A stretch of DNA of 64,000 bases. Source: Pseudomonas putida (GTDB taxonomy: Bacteria; Pseudomonadota; Gammaproteobacteria; Pseudomonadales; Pseudomonadaceae). The first letter of the stretch is position 1, and every line of letters begins with the position of its first letter. The notes under the pieces are model-generated. The model did no database searches and was not told the DNA's origin. It saw only the letters and a program-made list of their open reading frames with translations. The position numbers and the translations under genes were made by a program. The stretch lies in contig NZ_SMTE01000011.1 of the NCBI RefSeq assembly GCF_004357765.1, positions 62,001-126,000 of the forward strand, given 5' to 3'. Shown here piece by piece: positions 27,279-37,797 of the stretch.

Positions 27279-27935
27279 TCAGTGGGCCTTGGCCGTGCGG
27301 CCCAGGCGCCCGCGTACCAGTCCGAGGATCATCGGCACCAGCGACAGGACGATGATGCCCACCACCATCAGCGACAGGTGCTGTTTGATGAACGGCACGT
27401 TGCCGAAGAAGTAACCGAGGGTGACCAGGCCGCCCACCCACAGCAGCGAGCCGGCCACGCTGAAGCCGAGGAAGCGCGGGTAGTGCATGTGCGCGATGCC
27501 GGCGACGAACGGCGCGAAGGTCCGCAGGATCGGCAGGAAGCGCGCCATGGTCACGGTCTTGCCGCCGTGGCGCTCATAGAAGTCGTGAGTGCGTTGCAGG
27601 TAGTCGCGACGGAAGATCTTCGAGTTGGGGTTGTTGAACAACCGTTCACCCACGGTGCGACCGATCACGTAGTTGGTACTGTCGCCGAGAATCGCCGCGG
27701 CCATCAGCAAGCCGGCCAGCAGCACGGGGTCCATGCCACCGCCTGCGGCTACCGCCCCGGCAATGAACAACAAGGAGTCGCCCGGCAGGAAGGGCATGAC
27801 CACCAGGCCGGTCTCGCAGAAGATCACGGTGAAGAGGATGGCGTAGATCCAGGGGCCGTAGTTGGTGACCAGCAGGTCGAGATAGGTATCGAGATGCAGG
27901 ATAAGGTCCAGCGGGTTGAAATCCATGTACAGCAC
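27279..27935 (-). CDS. DedA-family inner-membrane protein
   Basis: The 218-residue protein has five or six hydrophobic segments and the DedA/SNARE-associated pattern: CETGLVVMPFLPGDSLLF, GDSTNYVIGRTVGERLF and ARFLPILRTFAPFVAGI with the conserved basic residue. DedA proteins are flippase-like transporters of undecaprenyl phosphate or phospholipids and support proton-motive-force and drug tolerance. It precedes mtfA by seven bases. A second DedA domain occurs in the fusion gene at 43536-44852. Confidence 0.9.
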   Translation of the reverse strand: MLYMDFNPLDLILHLDTYLDLLVTNYGPWIYAILFTVIFCETGLVVMPFLPGDSLLFIAGAVAAGGGMDPVLLAGLLMAAAILGDSTNYVIGRTVGERLFNNPNSKIFRRDYLQRTHDFYERHGGKTVTMARFLPILRTFAPFVAGIAHMHYPRFLGFSVAGSLLWVGGLVTLGYFFGNVPFIKQHLSLMVVGIIVLSLVPMILGLVRGRLGRTAKAH

Positions 27936-28132
27936 CTGTGTTCTTGACCCGAGGCTACGGGCACGCGATGACGGACGACGCCCAGGAGGTAGGCTTTTTT
28001 ACCCTACTGATGGGGAAATTACTTTGTGTCAGGAAGGGCATTATACGGCGATGCGGGGATCGTGCCCGGGGAGATTGTAGCTTTGGGTTTCGGTGGGGGG
28101 CGGTATTGGTATGGTGGGGCTTATGCAGGGCG

Positions 28133-28169
28133 GCATCTATCGGGCGCCCGCGCGGCGCTCGATAGATGC
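28133..28169. repeat. Long palindrome downstream of the GNAT gene
   Basis: Arms of 16 bases (gcatctatcgggcgcc and ggcgctcgatagatgc, one G-T wobble) enclose a 5-base loop. The core cgcgcggcgctcgat also occurs in the palindrome at 59902-59945, so both may belong to one repeat family. The element lies in the 277-base gap between the acetyltransferase stop and the DedA start and could act as a terminator; the rest of the gap shows no gene. Confidence 0.7.
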
Positions 28170-28212
28170 GGCACTAAATATTCCAAGCGCACACTGCGCC
28201 CGTTGCCATCCC

Positions 28213-28671
28213 TCAATCCCCACCAATCGGCAACACATAATTCTCGAACTCGGTGTCCTTGCGAAACCCTATCGACTCATAGGTCTTGCGCGCCACCTCG
28301 TTGCTGGCCGTGGTCGACACCCGCATGCGCACCGCCTGGGTATCCTTGGCCATCTTCCGCGCCTCGCGCATCAAGTGGTCCGCCACCAGCATGCGACGGG
28401 AATCCTCGGCTACATAGATGTCGTTGAGAATCCATACGCGCTTGAGCGACAACGACGAAAAGCTCGGATACAGCTGGCAGAAGCCCAACAACTTGCCATC
28501 GTCATCATCCGGTAGTGCCAGGTAGATCACCGACTCGTCACGCTTGAGGCGTTTTTCCAGAAAGGCCCGCGAACTGTCCGGGTAGGGCAGCTCCCCATAA
28601 AACTCGCGATACTTCACGAACAACGGCGTCAGCAGGTCAAGGTGTTGCAGGGTTGCCTTGATGATGCGCAT
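28213..28671 (-). CDS. GNAT-family N-acetyltransferase
   Basis: The 152-residue protein has the GNAT layout: an early alpha/beta part, the strand-loop LKRVWILNDIYVAEDSRRMLVADHL that forms the acetyl-CoA pyrophosphate site (degenerate Q/RxxGxA), and a late NEVARKTYESIGFRKDTEFENYVL, typical of the C-terminal substrate arm. The acceptor cannot be predicted. It lies 98 bases after the eutC end on the same strand, so its grouping with ethanolamine genes may be positional only. Confidence 0.8.
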   Translation of the reverse strand: MRIIKATLQHLDLLTPLFVKYREFYGELPYPDSSRAFLEKRLKRDESVIYLALPDDDDGKLLGFCQLYPSFSSLSLKRVWILNDIYVAEDSRRMLVADHLMREARKMAKDTQAVRMRVSTTASNEVARKTYESIGFRKDTEFENYVLPIGGD

Positions 28672-28769
28672 GTGCGGCCCTCAGAGTCCATTGGGAAACG
28701 GCGGAATGCCAGCAGCAGTCAGGGCCATGCTGCCCCAATCTGCGGCGCCAACCGTCCGTGACATGTGTT

Positions 28770-29594
28770 TTACCCTTCGTCGAGTAGGAAGTTCCCTTTT
28801 TTACTGGTGGGGTTTTCGCTGTCGATACTGTGTAGCTCGGCTTCGTCTTTCAGGTTGACGCCCGACAGCTGCCGGCGACAGGCCTCGCGCATCAGGTACA
28901 GCAAACGGTGGGCGGCCATGCCGTAGCTCAGCCCTTCCAGGCGCACGTTGGAGATGCAGTTGCGGTAGGCGTCGGTCAGCCCGACCTTGGGCGCATAGGT
29001 GAAATACAGCCCCAGGCTGTCCGGGGAGCTGAGACCAGGACGCTCGCCGATCAGCATCACCGTCATGCGGGCACCGAGCAGTTCACCGATTTCATCGGCC
29101 ACGGCAACCCGACCCTGCTCCACCAGCAATACCGGGGCGCAGCTCCAGCCATCGGCTGCGGCCTGCTCCTCGAAGCGCGCCAGCAACGGCAGGGTATGGC
29201 GATGCACCGCCAGAGCGGAAAGACCGTCGGCGACGACGATCGCCAGGTCGACGCCGCCAGGGTTGGCGTGGGCATGCTCGCGCAACAACCGCGCCGAGTC
29301 CTCATGCAGGCGCCGACCCAGGTCGGGGCGTTGCAGGTATTGGTGGCGGTCGCTGGCGGCACTGTGCAGCACCAGCGTATCGCGGCCCCGTGCCTGGAGT
29401 TGCTCGGCCAGGCTGGCGTGATCGAAAGCCAGGTGCACGGCATCGCGGGCCTGGGCGTGGGCGAACTGGAAGTCCAACTGTGCGCCGGTGGGCAGGCTGG
29501 TGCCGCTGCGACCCAGGGCGATGCGCGCCGGGGTGAGGTTGCGCAGGGCTAGCCAGGGGTTGGCCGGGGAGGGCGTGCGAGGGTCCATGGTCAT
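28770..29594 (-). CDS. eutC: Ethanolamine ammonia-lyase light chain
   Basis: EutC pairs with EutB in the adenosylcobalamin-dependent enzyme that splits ethanolamine into acetaldehyde and ammonia. The 274-residue protein includes [20 protein letters not shown] near the N-terminus, the [16 protein letters not shown] segment, and [20 protein letters not shown] that helps bind cobalamin, ending in a basic polar tail. It starts four bases after eutB. The requirement for coenzyme B12 fits the btuB and btuF-like genes in the same window. Confidence 0.95.
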   Translation of the reverse strand: MTMDPRTPSPANPWLALRNLTPARIALGRSGTSLPTGAQLDFQFAHAQARDAVHLAFDHASLAEQLQARGRDTLVLHSAASDRHQYLQRPDLGRRLHEDSARLLREHAHANPGGVDLAIVVADGLSALAVHRHTLPLLARFEEQAAADGWSCAPVLLVEQGRVAVADEIGELLGARMTVMLIGERPGLSSPDSLGLYFTYAPKVGLTDAYRNCISNVRLEGLSYGMAAHRLLYLMREACRRQLSGVNLKDEAELHSIDSENPTSKKGNFLLDEG

Positions 29595-29597
29595 GTC

Positions 29598-30992
29598 CTA
29601 TGCGAGCTGCGCCAGGGCCTGGCGGAAGGCGGGCGGCAGGTTGTCGCCAAAGCGCACTCGACCATCGGCCTGGGTAAAGATACCGGTGCGCTCCAGCCAG
29701 GCTTCGAACTCCGGGCCGGGGCGCAGGCCCAGGGTCTGGCGAGCGTAGAGCGCATCATGGAACGAGGTGGTCTGGTAATTGAGCATGATGTCGTCGGAGC
29801 CAGGAATGCCCATGATGAAGTTGATCCCGGCCACGCCGAGCAGGGTCAGCAGGGTGTCCATGTCGTCCTGGTCGGCCTCGGCATGGTTGGTGTAACAGAT
29901 GTCGCAGCCCATCGGCACGCCCAGGAGCTTGCCGCAGAAGTGGTCCTCGAGACCGGCGCGGATGATCTGTTTGCCGTTGTACAGGTATTCCGGGCCGATG
30001 AAGCCGACCACGGTGTTCACCAGAAACGGCTTGAAATGCCGGGCCACGGCGTAGGCACGGGTCTCGCAGGTCTGCTGGTCAACCCCATGGTGGGCGTTGG
30101 CCGACAGTGCGCTGCCCTGGCCGGTCTCGAAATACATGAGATTCTGCCCGAGGCTGCCGCGCTGCAGCGACAAGCCGGCCTCGTAACCTTCCTGCAGCAC
30201 GTTGAGGTTGACGCCGAAGCCGGCGTTGGCCGCCTCGGTGCCGGCGATGGACTGGAACACCAAATCCAATGGCACGCCCCGCTCGATGGCGGCGATGGAG
30301 GTGGTCACGTGGGTGAGCACGCAGGCCTGGGTAGGGATGTCGTAGCGCTGGATGATCGCGTCGAGCATTTCCAGCAGGGCACAGATCGAGGCGATGCTGT
30401 CGGTGGCTGGGTTGATGCCGATCATGGCGTCGCCATTGCCGTACAACAGGCCGTCGAGGATGCTGGCGGCGATTCCGGCCGGTTCGTCGGTCGGGTGATT
30501 GGGTTGCAGGCGGGTCGACAGACGTCCGCGCAGGCCCATGGTGCCGCGAAAACGAGTGACCACGCGGATTTTCTGCGCCACCAGGACCAGGTCCTGCACG
30601 CGCATGATCTTCGATACCGCGGCCGCCATTTCCGGGGTCAGCCCTGGGGCCAGGGCGCGCAGGCTGTCCTCGTTGGCCGCATCGCTCAAGAGCCAGTCAC
30701 GCAGGCCGCCGACGGTCAGGTGGCTGACGGCGGAAAAAGCCTGGGCGTCATGGCTGTCGACGATCAGCCGGGTGACTTCATCTTGCTCGTAGGGAATCAG
30801 CGCTTCGTTGAGAAAGTGACTGAGGGGGATATCGGCCAGGGCCATCTGCGCGGCGACCCGTTCGCCGTCGTTGCTGGCGCCGATACCGGCCAGGTAGTCG
30901 CCGGAGCGCGCCGGACTGGCCTTGGCCATGACTTCCCGGAGGCTGTCGAAGCGGTAGACCAGGTTGCCCACCGTGTGTACGAAACTTGCCAT
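29598..30992 (-). CDS. eutB: Ethanolamine ammonia-lyase heavy chain
   Basis: The catalytic subunit, 464 residues, forms a TIM barrel that binds substrate and corrin. Recognisable stretches are ANEDSLRALAPGLTPEMAAA, RFRGTMGLRGRLSTRLQPNH, NGDAMIGINPATDS, VNTVVGFIGPEYLYNGKQI and GVAGINFIMGIPGSDDIML. It lies between the permease and eutC. None of the carboxysome-like eutMNLKS shell genes of enterics is present, so acetaldehyde must be handled by the soluble dehydrogenase encoded at 32688-34208. Confidence 0.97.
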   Translation of the reverse strand: MASFVHTVGNLVYRFDSLREVMAKASPARSGDYLAGIGASNDGERVAAQMALADIPLSHFLNEALIPYEQDEVTRLIVDSHDAQAFSAVSHLTVGGLRDWLLSDAANEDSLRALAPGLTPEMAAAVSKIMRVQDLVLVAQKIRVVTRFRGTMGLRGRLSTRLQPNHPTDEPAGIAASILDGLLYGNGDAMIGINPATDSIASICALLEMLDAIIQRYDIPTQACVLTHVTTSIAAIERGVPLDLVFQSIAGTEAANAGFGVNLNVLQEGYEAGLSLQRGSLGQNLMYFETGQGSALSANAHHGVDQQTCETRAYAVARHFKPFLVNTVVGFIGPEYLYNGKQIIRAGLEDHFCGKLLGVPMGCDICYTNHAEADQDDMDTLLTLLGVAGINFIMGIPGSDDIMLNYQTTSFHDALYARQTLGLRPGPEFEAWLERTGIFTQADGRVRFGDNLPPAFRQALAQLA

Positions 30993-31007
30993 ACAGAATC
31001 TCCAGAG

Positions 31008-31030
31008 CGCCGCGGGCGTGGCCCGCGGCG
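31008..31030. repeat. Intercistronic hairpin between eat and eutB
   Basis: A 10-bp perfect inverted repeat (cgccgcgggc / gcccgcggcg) with a 3-base loop sits in the 49-base gap after eat. There is no T-run on the transcribed strand, so it more likely protects mRNA ends or tunes relative expression than terminates fully. Confidence 0.6.
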
Positions 31031-31041
31031 GATGTCGGCGA

Positions 31042-32490
31042 TCAGTTCAACGCCTCTTCGGCCTGCTGGATCGCGGCGAATTCCTCTTCCGGTGTACCCG
31101 CTACCAGGTGGTGGCGACTGTAGAAAGCAAAGTAGGCAATTAATACCCCATAGATCACCGCAGCGCCAATCACCACTCGCGGATCGACCAGGAAGCCTGC
31201 CACCACGGCGATGCACGCCAGGACCAGGGCCACGCCCGAGGTCACGATGCCGCCAGGGGTGCGATAGGGCCGTTCCATCTTCGGCCGGCGGATGCGCAGG
31301 GTGATGTGCGCGGCCATCATCAGCACGTACGACAGGGTCGCGCCGAACACCGCGACCAGGATCAGCAAGTCACCCTGGCCGGTCAGCGACAGCGCGAAGC
31401 CGATGATGCCGGGGATCACCAGGGCCATGACCGGGGCCTTGCTCTTGTTGGTTTCCGAGAGCTTGCGTGGCAGGTAGCCGGCTCGCGACAGGGCGAAGAT
31501 CTGCCGCGAATAGGCATAGATGATCGAGAAGAAGCTGGCGATCAGACCCGCCAAGCCGACCAGGTTGACGAAGCTGCCCATCCAGGTACTGCCGCCATAA
31601 GCCTTGGACAAGGCCTCGACCAGGGGGTTGCCAGATGCTTTCAGGGCCTCGGAGCCCGCGCCACCTGGGCCGACCACCAGGATCAACAGGGCGAAGGCGA
31701 GCAACACCAGCATGGCGCCGATCAGGCCGCGTGGCAGGTCGCGTTTGGGGTTCTTGGTCTCTTCGGCGGCCAGCGGCACGCCCTCGACGGCGAGGAAGAA
31801 CCAGATCGCATAGGGGATCGCCGCCCACACGCCGACGTAGCCGAAGGGCAGGAAGCTGCTGGCACCGACCGCGTCGGTCTTGGCGATATCGAACAGGTTG
31901 GCTGCATCAAAATGGGGCACCATGCCCACCAGGAACACCGCCAGGGCGATGGCCGCGATGGCGGTGATGATGAACATCAGCTTCAGTGCCTCACCCACGC
32001 CGAAGATGTGGATACCGATGAAGACGATGTAGAACGCCAGGTAGATCATCCAGCCGCCGATGCCGAACAGCGATTCGCAATAGGCGCCGATGAACACGGC
32101 GATGGCGGCAGGGGCGATGGCGTATTCGATGAGGATCGCGGTGCCGGTGAGAAAGCCGCCCCAGGGGCCGAAAGCGCTGCGGGCGAAGCCATAGCCGCCG
32201 CCGGCGGTAGGAATCATCGAAGAAAGCTCGGCCAGGGAAAAGCACATGCACAGGTACATGGTGGCCATCAGCAGCGTTGCCAGGAACATACCGCCCCAGC
32301 CGCCCTGGGCCAGGCCGAAGTTCCAGCCGGCGTAGTCGCCGGATATCACGTAGGCAACGCCCAGGCCTACCAGCAGGACCCAGCCGGCGGCACCTTTTTT
32401 CAATTCACGTTGTTGGAAGTAGTCGGAGCCGACCTTTTCGAAATCGACGGAAGAGCCCGCCGGCGTGCCGGTGGAGTGATCGCTAGGCAT
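31042..32490 (-). CDS. eat: Ethanolamine permease
   Basis: The 482-residue APC-superfamily transporter has about twelve hydrophobic segments. It starts after a polar leader with FEKVGSDYFQQRELKKGAAG, then GWVLLVGLGVAYVISGDYAG, GGYGFARSAFGPWGGFLTG and EGVPLAAEETKNPKRDLPRG, which are typical of the Eat ethanolamine permease. The open frame reaches much further upstream, through a REP region, but ATG 32490 fits the family. It is the first gene of eat-eutB-eutC and is preceded by a sigma-54-type promoter. Confidence 0.93.
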   Translation of the reverse strand: MPSDHSTGTPAGSSVDFEKVGSDYFQQRELKKGAAGWVLLVGLGVAYVISGDYAGWNFGLAQGGWGGMFLATLLMATMYLCMCFSLAELSSMIPTAGGGYGFARSAFGPWGGFLTGTAILIEYAIAPAAIAVFIGAYCESLFGIGGWMIYLAFYIVFIGIHIFGVGEALKLMFIITAIAAIALAVFLVGMVPHFDAANLFDIAKTDAVGASSFLPFGYVGVWAAIPYAIWFFLAVEGVPLAAEETKNPKRDLPRGLIGAMLVLLAFALLILVVGPGGAGSEALKASGNPLVEALSKAYGGSTWMGSFVNLVGLAGLIASFFSIIYAYSRQIFALSRAGYLPRKLSETNKSKAPVMALVIPGIIGFALSLTGQGDLLILVAVFGATLSYVLMMAAHITLRIRRPKMERPYRTPGGIVTSGVALVLACIAVVAGFLVDPRVVIGAAVIYGVLIAYFAFYSRHHLVAGTPEEEFAAIQQAEEALN

Positions 32491-32551
32491 GGATTCACCT
32501 GTTGTTTTTCTTGAGGTCCGGAGGGGTTCCGGGCCGATGGTGATCGAGACT

Positions 32552-32566
32552 GCAGGAAGCGGGCCA
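32552..32566 (-). promoter_or_regulatory. Sigma-54 (-24/-12) promoter of eat-eutB-eutC
   Basis: Minus strand TGGCCCGCTTCCTGC keeps the invariant GG and GC exactly 10 bases apart and differs from TGGCACG-N4-TTGC at two specified positions. It lies 62 bases before the eat start. The neighbouring sigma-54 activator gene supports it. Confidence 0.65.
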
Positions 32567-32599
32567 GAGCGGTTCGTGCACGGAAACCGCTTGGCAATG

Positions 32600-32672
32600 G
32601 AAGCCCGCCTCCACAGGTAATGTGTGATGGCCGAGGCCATCACGGGACCTGTGGGAGCGGGCTTGCCCGTGA
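32600..32672. repeat. Inverted REP pair between exaC and eat
   Basis: A divergent half (aagcccgcctccacagg, 32601-32617) faces a full REP unit (cctgtgggagcgggcttgcc, 32648-32672), with a small gatggccgaggccatc hairpin between them. It lies downstream of the exaC stop and upstream of the eat promoter. Confidence 0.75.
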
Positions 32673-32687
32673 ATGCCGCAACGCGGT

Positions 32688-34208
<1,521 letters not shown>

Positions 34209-34257
34209 GGTGTGTCTCCTGGCTTATGTGTTTTGTTGTGGAGTTGAGAAGCGTAGA

Positions 34258-34272
34258 GCAAAGCCCGGGCCA
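34258..34272 (-). promoter_or_regulatory. Sigma-54 (-24/-12) promoter of exaC
   Basis: Minus strand TGGCCCGGGCTTTGC matches TGGCACG-N4-TTGC at all specified positions except one, with correct GG/GC spacing. It is 50 bases upstream of the exaC start codon. A spacer-shifted near-match at 34328-34343 was judged weaker. Confidence 0.75.
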
Positions 34273-34362
34273 GCGTGGCCAGCGCCAATGCAATCAACGG
34301 CTTGGACCATGACCCGGCGGTGGAGGCGCGATGGAACGTGCCAGGCATGGCGCGCTGGGGGG

Positions 34363-34387
34363 TGACACTTTGTACCGTTGATGACAC
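34363..34387. promoter_or_regulatory. Candidate activator-binding site: TGACAC direct repeats
   Basis: Two TGACAC hexamers start 19 bases apart (34363 and 34382), nearly two helical turns, about 90-115 bases upstream of the exaC sigma-54 promoter and just before the activator gene. This is the position expected for an upstream activating sequence. The repeats are seen; their role is inferred. Confidence 0.4.
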
Positions 34388-34467
34388 GCCCTCGGCACCT
34401 GCATTGCAAAGCCCGCCCGGGTGGAGGATGCTGACGTGAAGTCTCTATCTGCGGAGCAAAACAACAA

Positions 34468-36381
34468 ATGCAGAGCAACGAACTCAGCCGCCATGCCCGG
34501 CAGGTGCACACCGTCGCCCGCGGCGCGGCCACCGGTGACCCGTCGATCACCCGCTCCTGGCTGCGTTGCCTGGAGGACTATCACCTCGACCCAGCACTGA
34601 TCCAGGCGCCGCTGGTGCTTGAACACGAGCGGCTGCTCGAAAGCCGCGAGCGCCTGTGTCAGGTGCTGGAAATCGCCGGCGGCGAGATGAACAGCCTGCA
34701 TCAGCAACTCTCCGGTGCCGGTCACGCGGTGCTGCTTACCGATGCCCGAGGGGTGATCCTCAACTGCGTCACCGCACCGACCGAGCGGCGCGTGTTCGAG
34801 CGCGCGGGACTGTGGCTGGGTGCGGACTGGAGCGAGGCGCGTGAGGGCACCAACGGCATCGGCACCTGCCTGGTCGAGCGTCAGGCCCTGACCATTCACC
34901 AACATGAGCACTTCCGTGGCCGTCATACGGGCCTGACCTGCTCGGCCAGCCCGGTGTTCGACCCCCATGGCGAGTTGCTGGCGGTGCTCGACGTGTCCTC
35001 GGCCCGCCCCGACGTGTCGCGACAGAGTCAGTTCCACACCATGGCCCTGGTCACCCTGTCGGCCAAACTGATCGAAAGTGCCTATTTTTTGCGTCACTTC
35101 GAGCGACACTGGCTGTTGCGCTTGCACCTGCAGGTCGAATCGCCCGGCCTGGTGGGCGAAGGCCTGCTGGCGTTCGACGGCGATGGGCGTATCTGCGCGG
35201 CCAACCAAGGCGCGTTGAACCTGCTCGGTTGTCGGCGCGATGGCCTGCTGGGGCAGACCATGGAGCAGTGCTTCGCTTGCAGCCACGATGAGTTGTTCAG
35301 CCGCGCCACGCCCTCAGGCAGCACCGCCTGGCCGTTGCGAACCCGTGACGGACGACGGTTCTTCGCCAGCTTGCGCGGGCAAGCGCAACGGCCGTTGTGG
35401 TCGGTGCCGGCCAGTACCGCGCCGGTGCAAGCTCCGGCCAACGGTGTATGTCTGCTGGATCCTGCGCTGCAGCGCGAGTTCCAGCGCGCCGTTCGCGTGT
35501 TCGAGCGCGATGTACCGTTGCTGCTATGCGGCGAGACCGGTTGCGGCAAGGAGGCGTTCGCGAAGGCCGTGCACCAGGCCAGCCAGCGCCGTGGCAAGCC
35601 GTTCGTGGCGGTCAACTGTGCATCCATCCCCGAAAACCTGATCGAGAGCGAGCTGTTCGGCTATCGCGGCGGCAGCTTTACCGGTGCGCGCAAGGAGGGT
35701 ATGCGCGGCAAACTGTTGCAGGCCGATGGCGGGACGTTGTTGCTGGACGAAATCGGCGACATGCCACTGGCGCTGCAGACGCGTCTGCTGCGGGTGCTGG
35801 AAGAGCGCCAGGTGGTGCCGATCGGGGGCGAGCCCCAGGCAGTGGACGTGCGCATCGTCAGTGCCACCCATCGCGACCTGCTCGAACGGGTAGAGCAGGG
35901 CACTTTCCGCGAGGACCTGTACTACCGGCTCAACGGCTTGGAGGTCACCTTGCCGGCACTGCGCGAACGCAGCGACAAGGCGGCGCTGTTGGACCTGTTG
36001 CTGCGCCAGGAAGCCCAGGGCCAGGCCATCGCCATCGAGCCACGGGCGCGGCAGGCGCTGCTGGACTTTGCCTGGCCTGGCAATGTGCGGCAGATGCGTA
36101 CCGTGCTGCGGACTTTGCTGGCGCTGTGCGAGGACACGTTGATCCGATTCTCTGACATTCCCACTATGGTCAGGGCCAACGAGGCCCGCTCCCACAGGTC
36201 CGTTATCGGGTCTGGAACATTGGAGGGTGTCGATCTACTGCAGAGCGCCGAGCGTCAGGCGCTAATGGAAATGCTGGAGGCCAATCGCTGGCACTTGACC
36301 CGCGTCGCCGAGCACCTGGGCATCAGTCGCAATACCCTCTATCGAAAACTGCGCAAGCACGGCATAACCCGAGCCGTCTGA
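34468..36381 (+). CDS. Sigma-54-dependent activator of the ethanolamine/acetaldehyde genes (AcoR/EatR family)
   Basis: The 637-residue activator has an N-terminal GAF-like sensor (ERAGLWLGADWSEAREGTNG ... GLTCSASPVFDPHGEL), a PAS-like segment (about 225-290), an AAA+ domain with Walker A GETGCGKE (near 354) and Walker B LLLDEIGDM, and a C-terminal Fis helix-turn-helix (VAEHLGISRNTLYRKLRKHG). The sigma-54 contact loop reads GSFTGA instead of GAFTGA. A REP-like sequence is embedded in the linker between the AAA+ and Fis domains. It diverges from exaC and probably activates exaC and eat-eutBC. From memory it corresponds to P. aeruginosa EatR. Confidence 0.88.
   Translation: MQSNELSRHARQVHTVARGAATGDPSITRSWLRCLEDYHLDPALIQAPLVLEHERLLESRERLCQVLEIAGGEMNSLHQQLSGAGHAVLLTDARGVILNCVTAPTERRVFERAGLWLGADWSEAREGTNGIGTCLVERQALTIHQHEHFRGRHTGLTCSASPVFDPHGELLAVLDVSSARPDVSRQSQFHTMALVTLSAKLIESAYFLRHFERHWLLRLHLQVESPGLVGEGLLAFDGDGRICAANQGALNLLGCRRDGLLGQTMEQCFACSHDELFSRATPSGSTAWPLRTRDGRRFFASLRGQAQRPLWSVPASTAPVQAPANGVCLLDPALQREFQRAVRVFERDVPLLLCGETGCGKEAFAKAVHQASQRRGKPFVAVNCASIPENLIESELFGYRGGSFTGARKEGMRGKLLQADGGTLLLDEIGDMPLALQTRLLRVLEERQVVPIGGEPQAVDVRIVSATHRDLLERVEQGTFREDLYYRLNGLEVTLPALRERSDKAALLDLLLRQEAQGQAIAIEPRARQALLDFAWPGNVRQMRTVLRTLLALCEDTLIRFSDIPTMVRANEARSHRSVIGSGTLEGVDLLQSAERQALMEMLEANRWHLTRVAEHLGISRNTLYRKLRKHGITRAV
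36183..36200. repeat. REP fragment inside the activator coding sequence
   Basis: ggcccgctcccacaggtc is the conserved half of the REP units found elsewhere in the window (as at 11462-11476 and 32648-32672, complement). It encodes ARSHRS in the linker between the AAA+ and Fis domains and keeps the frame open. Confidence 0.65.
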
Positions 36382-36447
36382 GCGAAACATCGTGTGCGAT
36401 TTTCTTCGCCCTGGGCTACCCTGCCTCGAAGTTTTGCGAGGTCGACC

Positions 36448-37797
36448 ATGCATATTCACATTCTAGGTATTTGCGGCACGTTCATGGGGTCGCTGGCGGT
36501 GCTGGCCAAGGAGCTTGGCCACCGCGTCACTGGCTCCGACGCCAACGTCTATCCACCGATGAGCACCCAGCTCGAGGCCCAGGGTATCGAGCTGACCCAG
36601 GGCTACGACCCGGCGCAACTGGACCCGGCACCTGATCTGGTGGTGATCGGCAACGCCATGTCGCGCGGCAATCCGGCAGTGGAATACGTGCTCAACAAGG
36701 GACTGCCCTACGTCTCCGGCCCGCAGTGGCTGGCCGACCACGTGCTGCAGGGGCGCTGGGTACTGGCCGTCGCCGGTACCCACGGCAAGACCACCACCAG
36801 CAGCATGCTGGCTTGGGTCCTCGAACATGCCGGCATGAGCCCGGGCTTTTTGATCGGCGGTGTGCCGCAGAATTTCTCGGTGTCGGCGCGCCTTGGCGAC
36901 ACGCCGTTCTTCGTGGTCGAGGCCGATGAGTACGACAGTGCCTTCTTCGACAAGCGCTCGAAATTCGTCCACTACCACCCGCGAACCGCGATCCTCAACA
37001 ACCTCGAGTTCGATCATGCCGATATCTTCCCCGACCTGGCGTCGATCGAGCGGCAGTTCCATCACCTCGTACGGACGATTCCAGGCGAGGGTCTGGTCAT
37101 CCATCCCACCACCGAACCGGCATTGGAACGGGTGATCGGCATGGGGTGCTGGACGCCGGTGCAGACCACCGGAGCCGGCGGCCAGTGGCAGGCCAAGCTG
37201 CTCAGCGCCGATGGGTCGCGCTTCGAAGTGCTGTTCGAGGGCGAGCCACAGGGTGTGGTCGATTGGGCCCTGACCGGCCAGCATAACGTCGCCAATGCCC
37301 TGGCGACCCTGGCCGCCGCCCGCCATGTCGGCGTAGTGCCGGCCATGGGCATCGACGGTCTGAGCGCCTTCAAGAGTGTCAAACGCCGTATGGAGAAGGT
37401 CGCTGAAGTTCAGGGCGTGACTATCTATGACGATTTCGCCCATCACCCGACCGCTATCGCCACCACCCTCGATGGCCTGCGCAAGCGCGTTGGCGAGGCG
37501 CCGGTGATCGCGGTGGTCGAGCCCCGATCCAACTCGATGAAACTGGGTGCCCACCGTGATGGCCTGCCGGACAGCGTCAACGACGCCGATCAGGTCATCT
37601 GGTACGCCCCGGCCAACCTCGGTTGGGACCTGGCGGCCACCGCCGAGCAGTGCAAGGTGCCGAGCGTGGTGGCCGACAGCCTCGAGGCGATCATCGAGCG
37701 GGTCAAGGGCCAGGCGCGTCCCGGCACCCATGTGGTGATCATGAGCAACGGCGGCTTTGGCGGCCTGCACGGCAAGCTGGCCGAGGCCCTGAAGTGA
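36448..37797 (+). CDS. mpl: UDP-N-acetylmuramate:L-Ala-gamma-D-Glu-meso-DAP ligase
   Basis: Mpl reattaches recycled murein tripeptide to UDP-MurNAc. The 449-residue Mur ligase begins [17 protein letters not shown] (nucleotide-binding glycine motif), has the ATP loop [16 protein letters not shown] near residue 110, [16 protein letters not shown], the central [12 protein letters not shown] and [11 protein letters not shown] in the C-terminal domain. The start at 36448 was chosen over an upstream in-frame ATG because it begins exactly at the family N-terminus. It overlaps ubiX by four bases. Confidence 0.96.
   Translation: MHIHILGICGTFMGSLAVLAKELGHRVTGSDANVYPPMSTQLEAQGIELTQGYDPAQLDPAPDLVVIGNAMSRGNPAVEYVLNKGLPYVSGPQWLADHVLQGRWVLAVAGTHGKTTTSSMLAWVLEHAGMSPGFLIGGVPQNFSVSARLGDTPFFVVEADEYDSAFFDKRSKFVHYHPRTAILNNLEFDHADIFPDLASIERQFHHLVRTIPGEGLVIHPTTEPALERVIGMGCWTPVQTTGAGGQWQAKLLSADGSRFEVLFEGEPQGVVDWALTGQHNVANALATLAAARHVGVVPAMGIDGLSAFKSVKRRMEKVAEVQGVTIYDDFAHHPTAIATTLDGLRKRVGEAPVIAVVEPRSNSMKLGAHRDGLPDSVNDADQVIWYAPANLGWDLAATAEQCKVPSVVADSLEAIIERVKGQARPGTHVVIMSNGGFGGLHGKLAEALK

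Noticed and set aside
27938-28165. Short plus-strand reading frames between the DedA and GNAT genes
   Set aside because: They lack third-position G/C bias, overlap the palindrome and have no ribosome site or recognisable motif.
34328-34343. Second sigma-54 promoter match (TGGCACG...) upstream of exaC
   Set aside because: The GG-to-GC spacing is one base too long, which is known to abolish sigma-54 recognition; the site at 34258-34272 has exact spacing.
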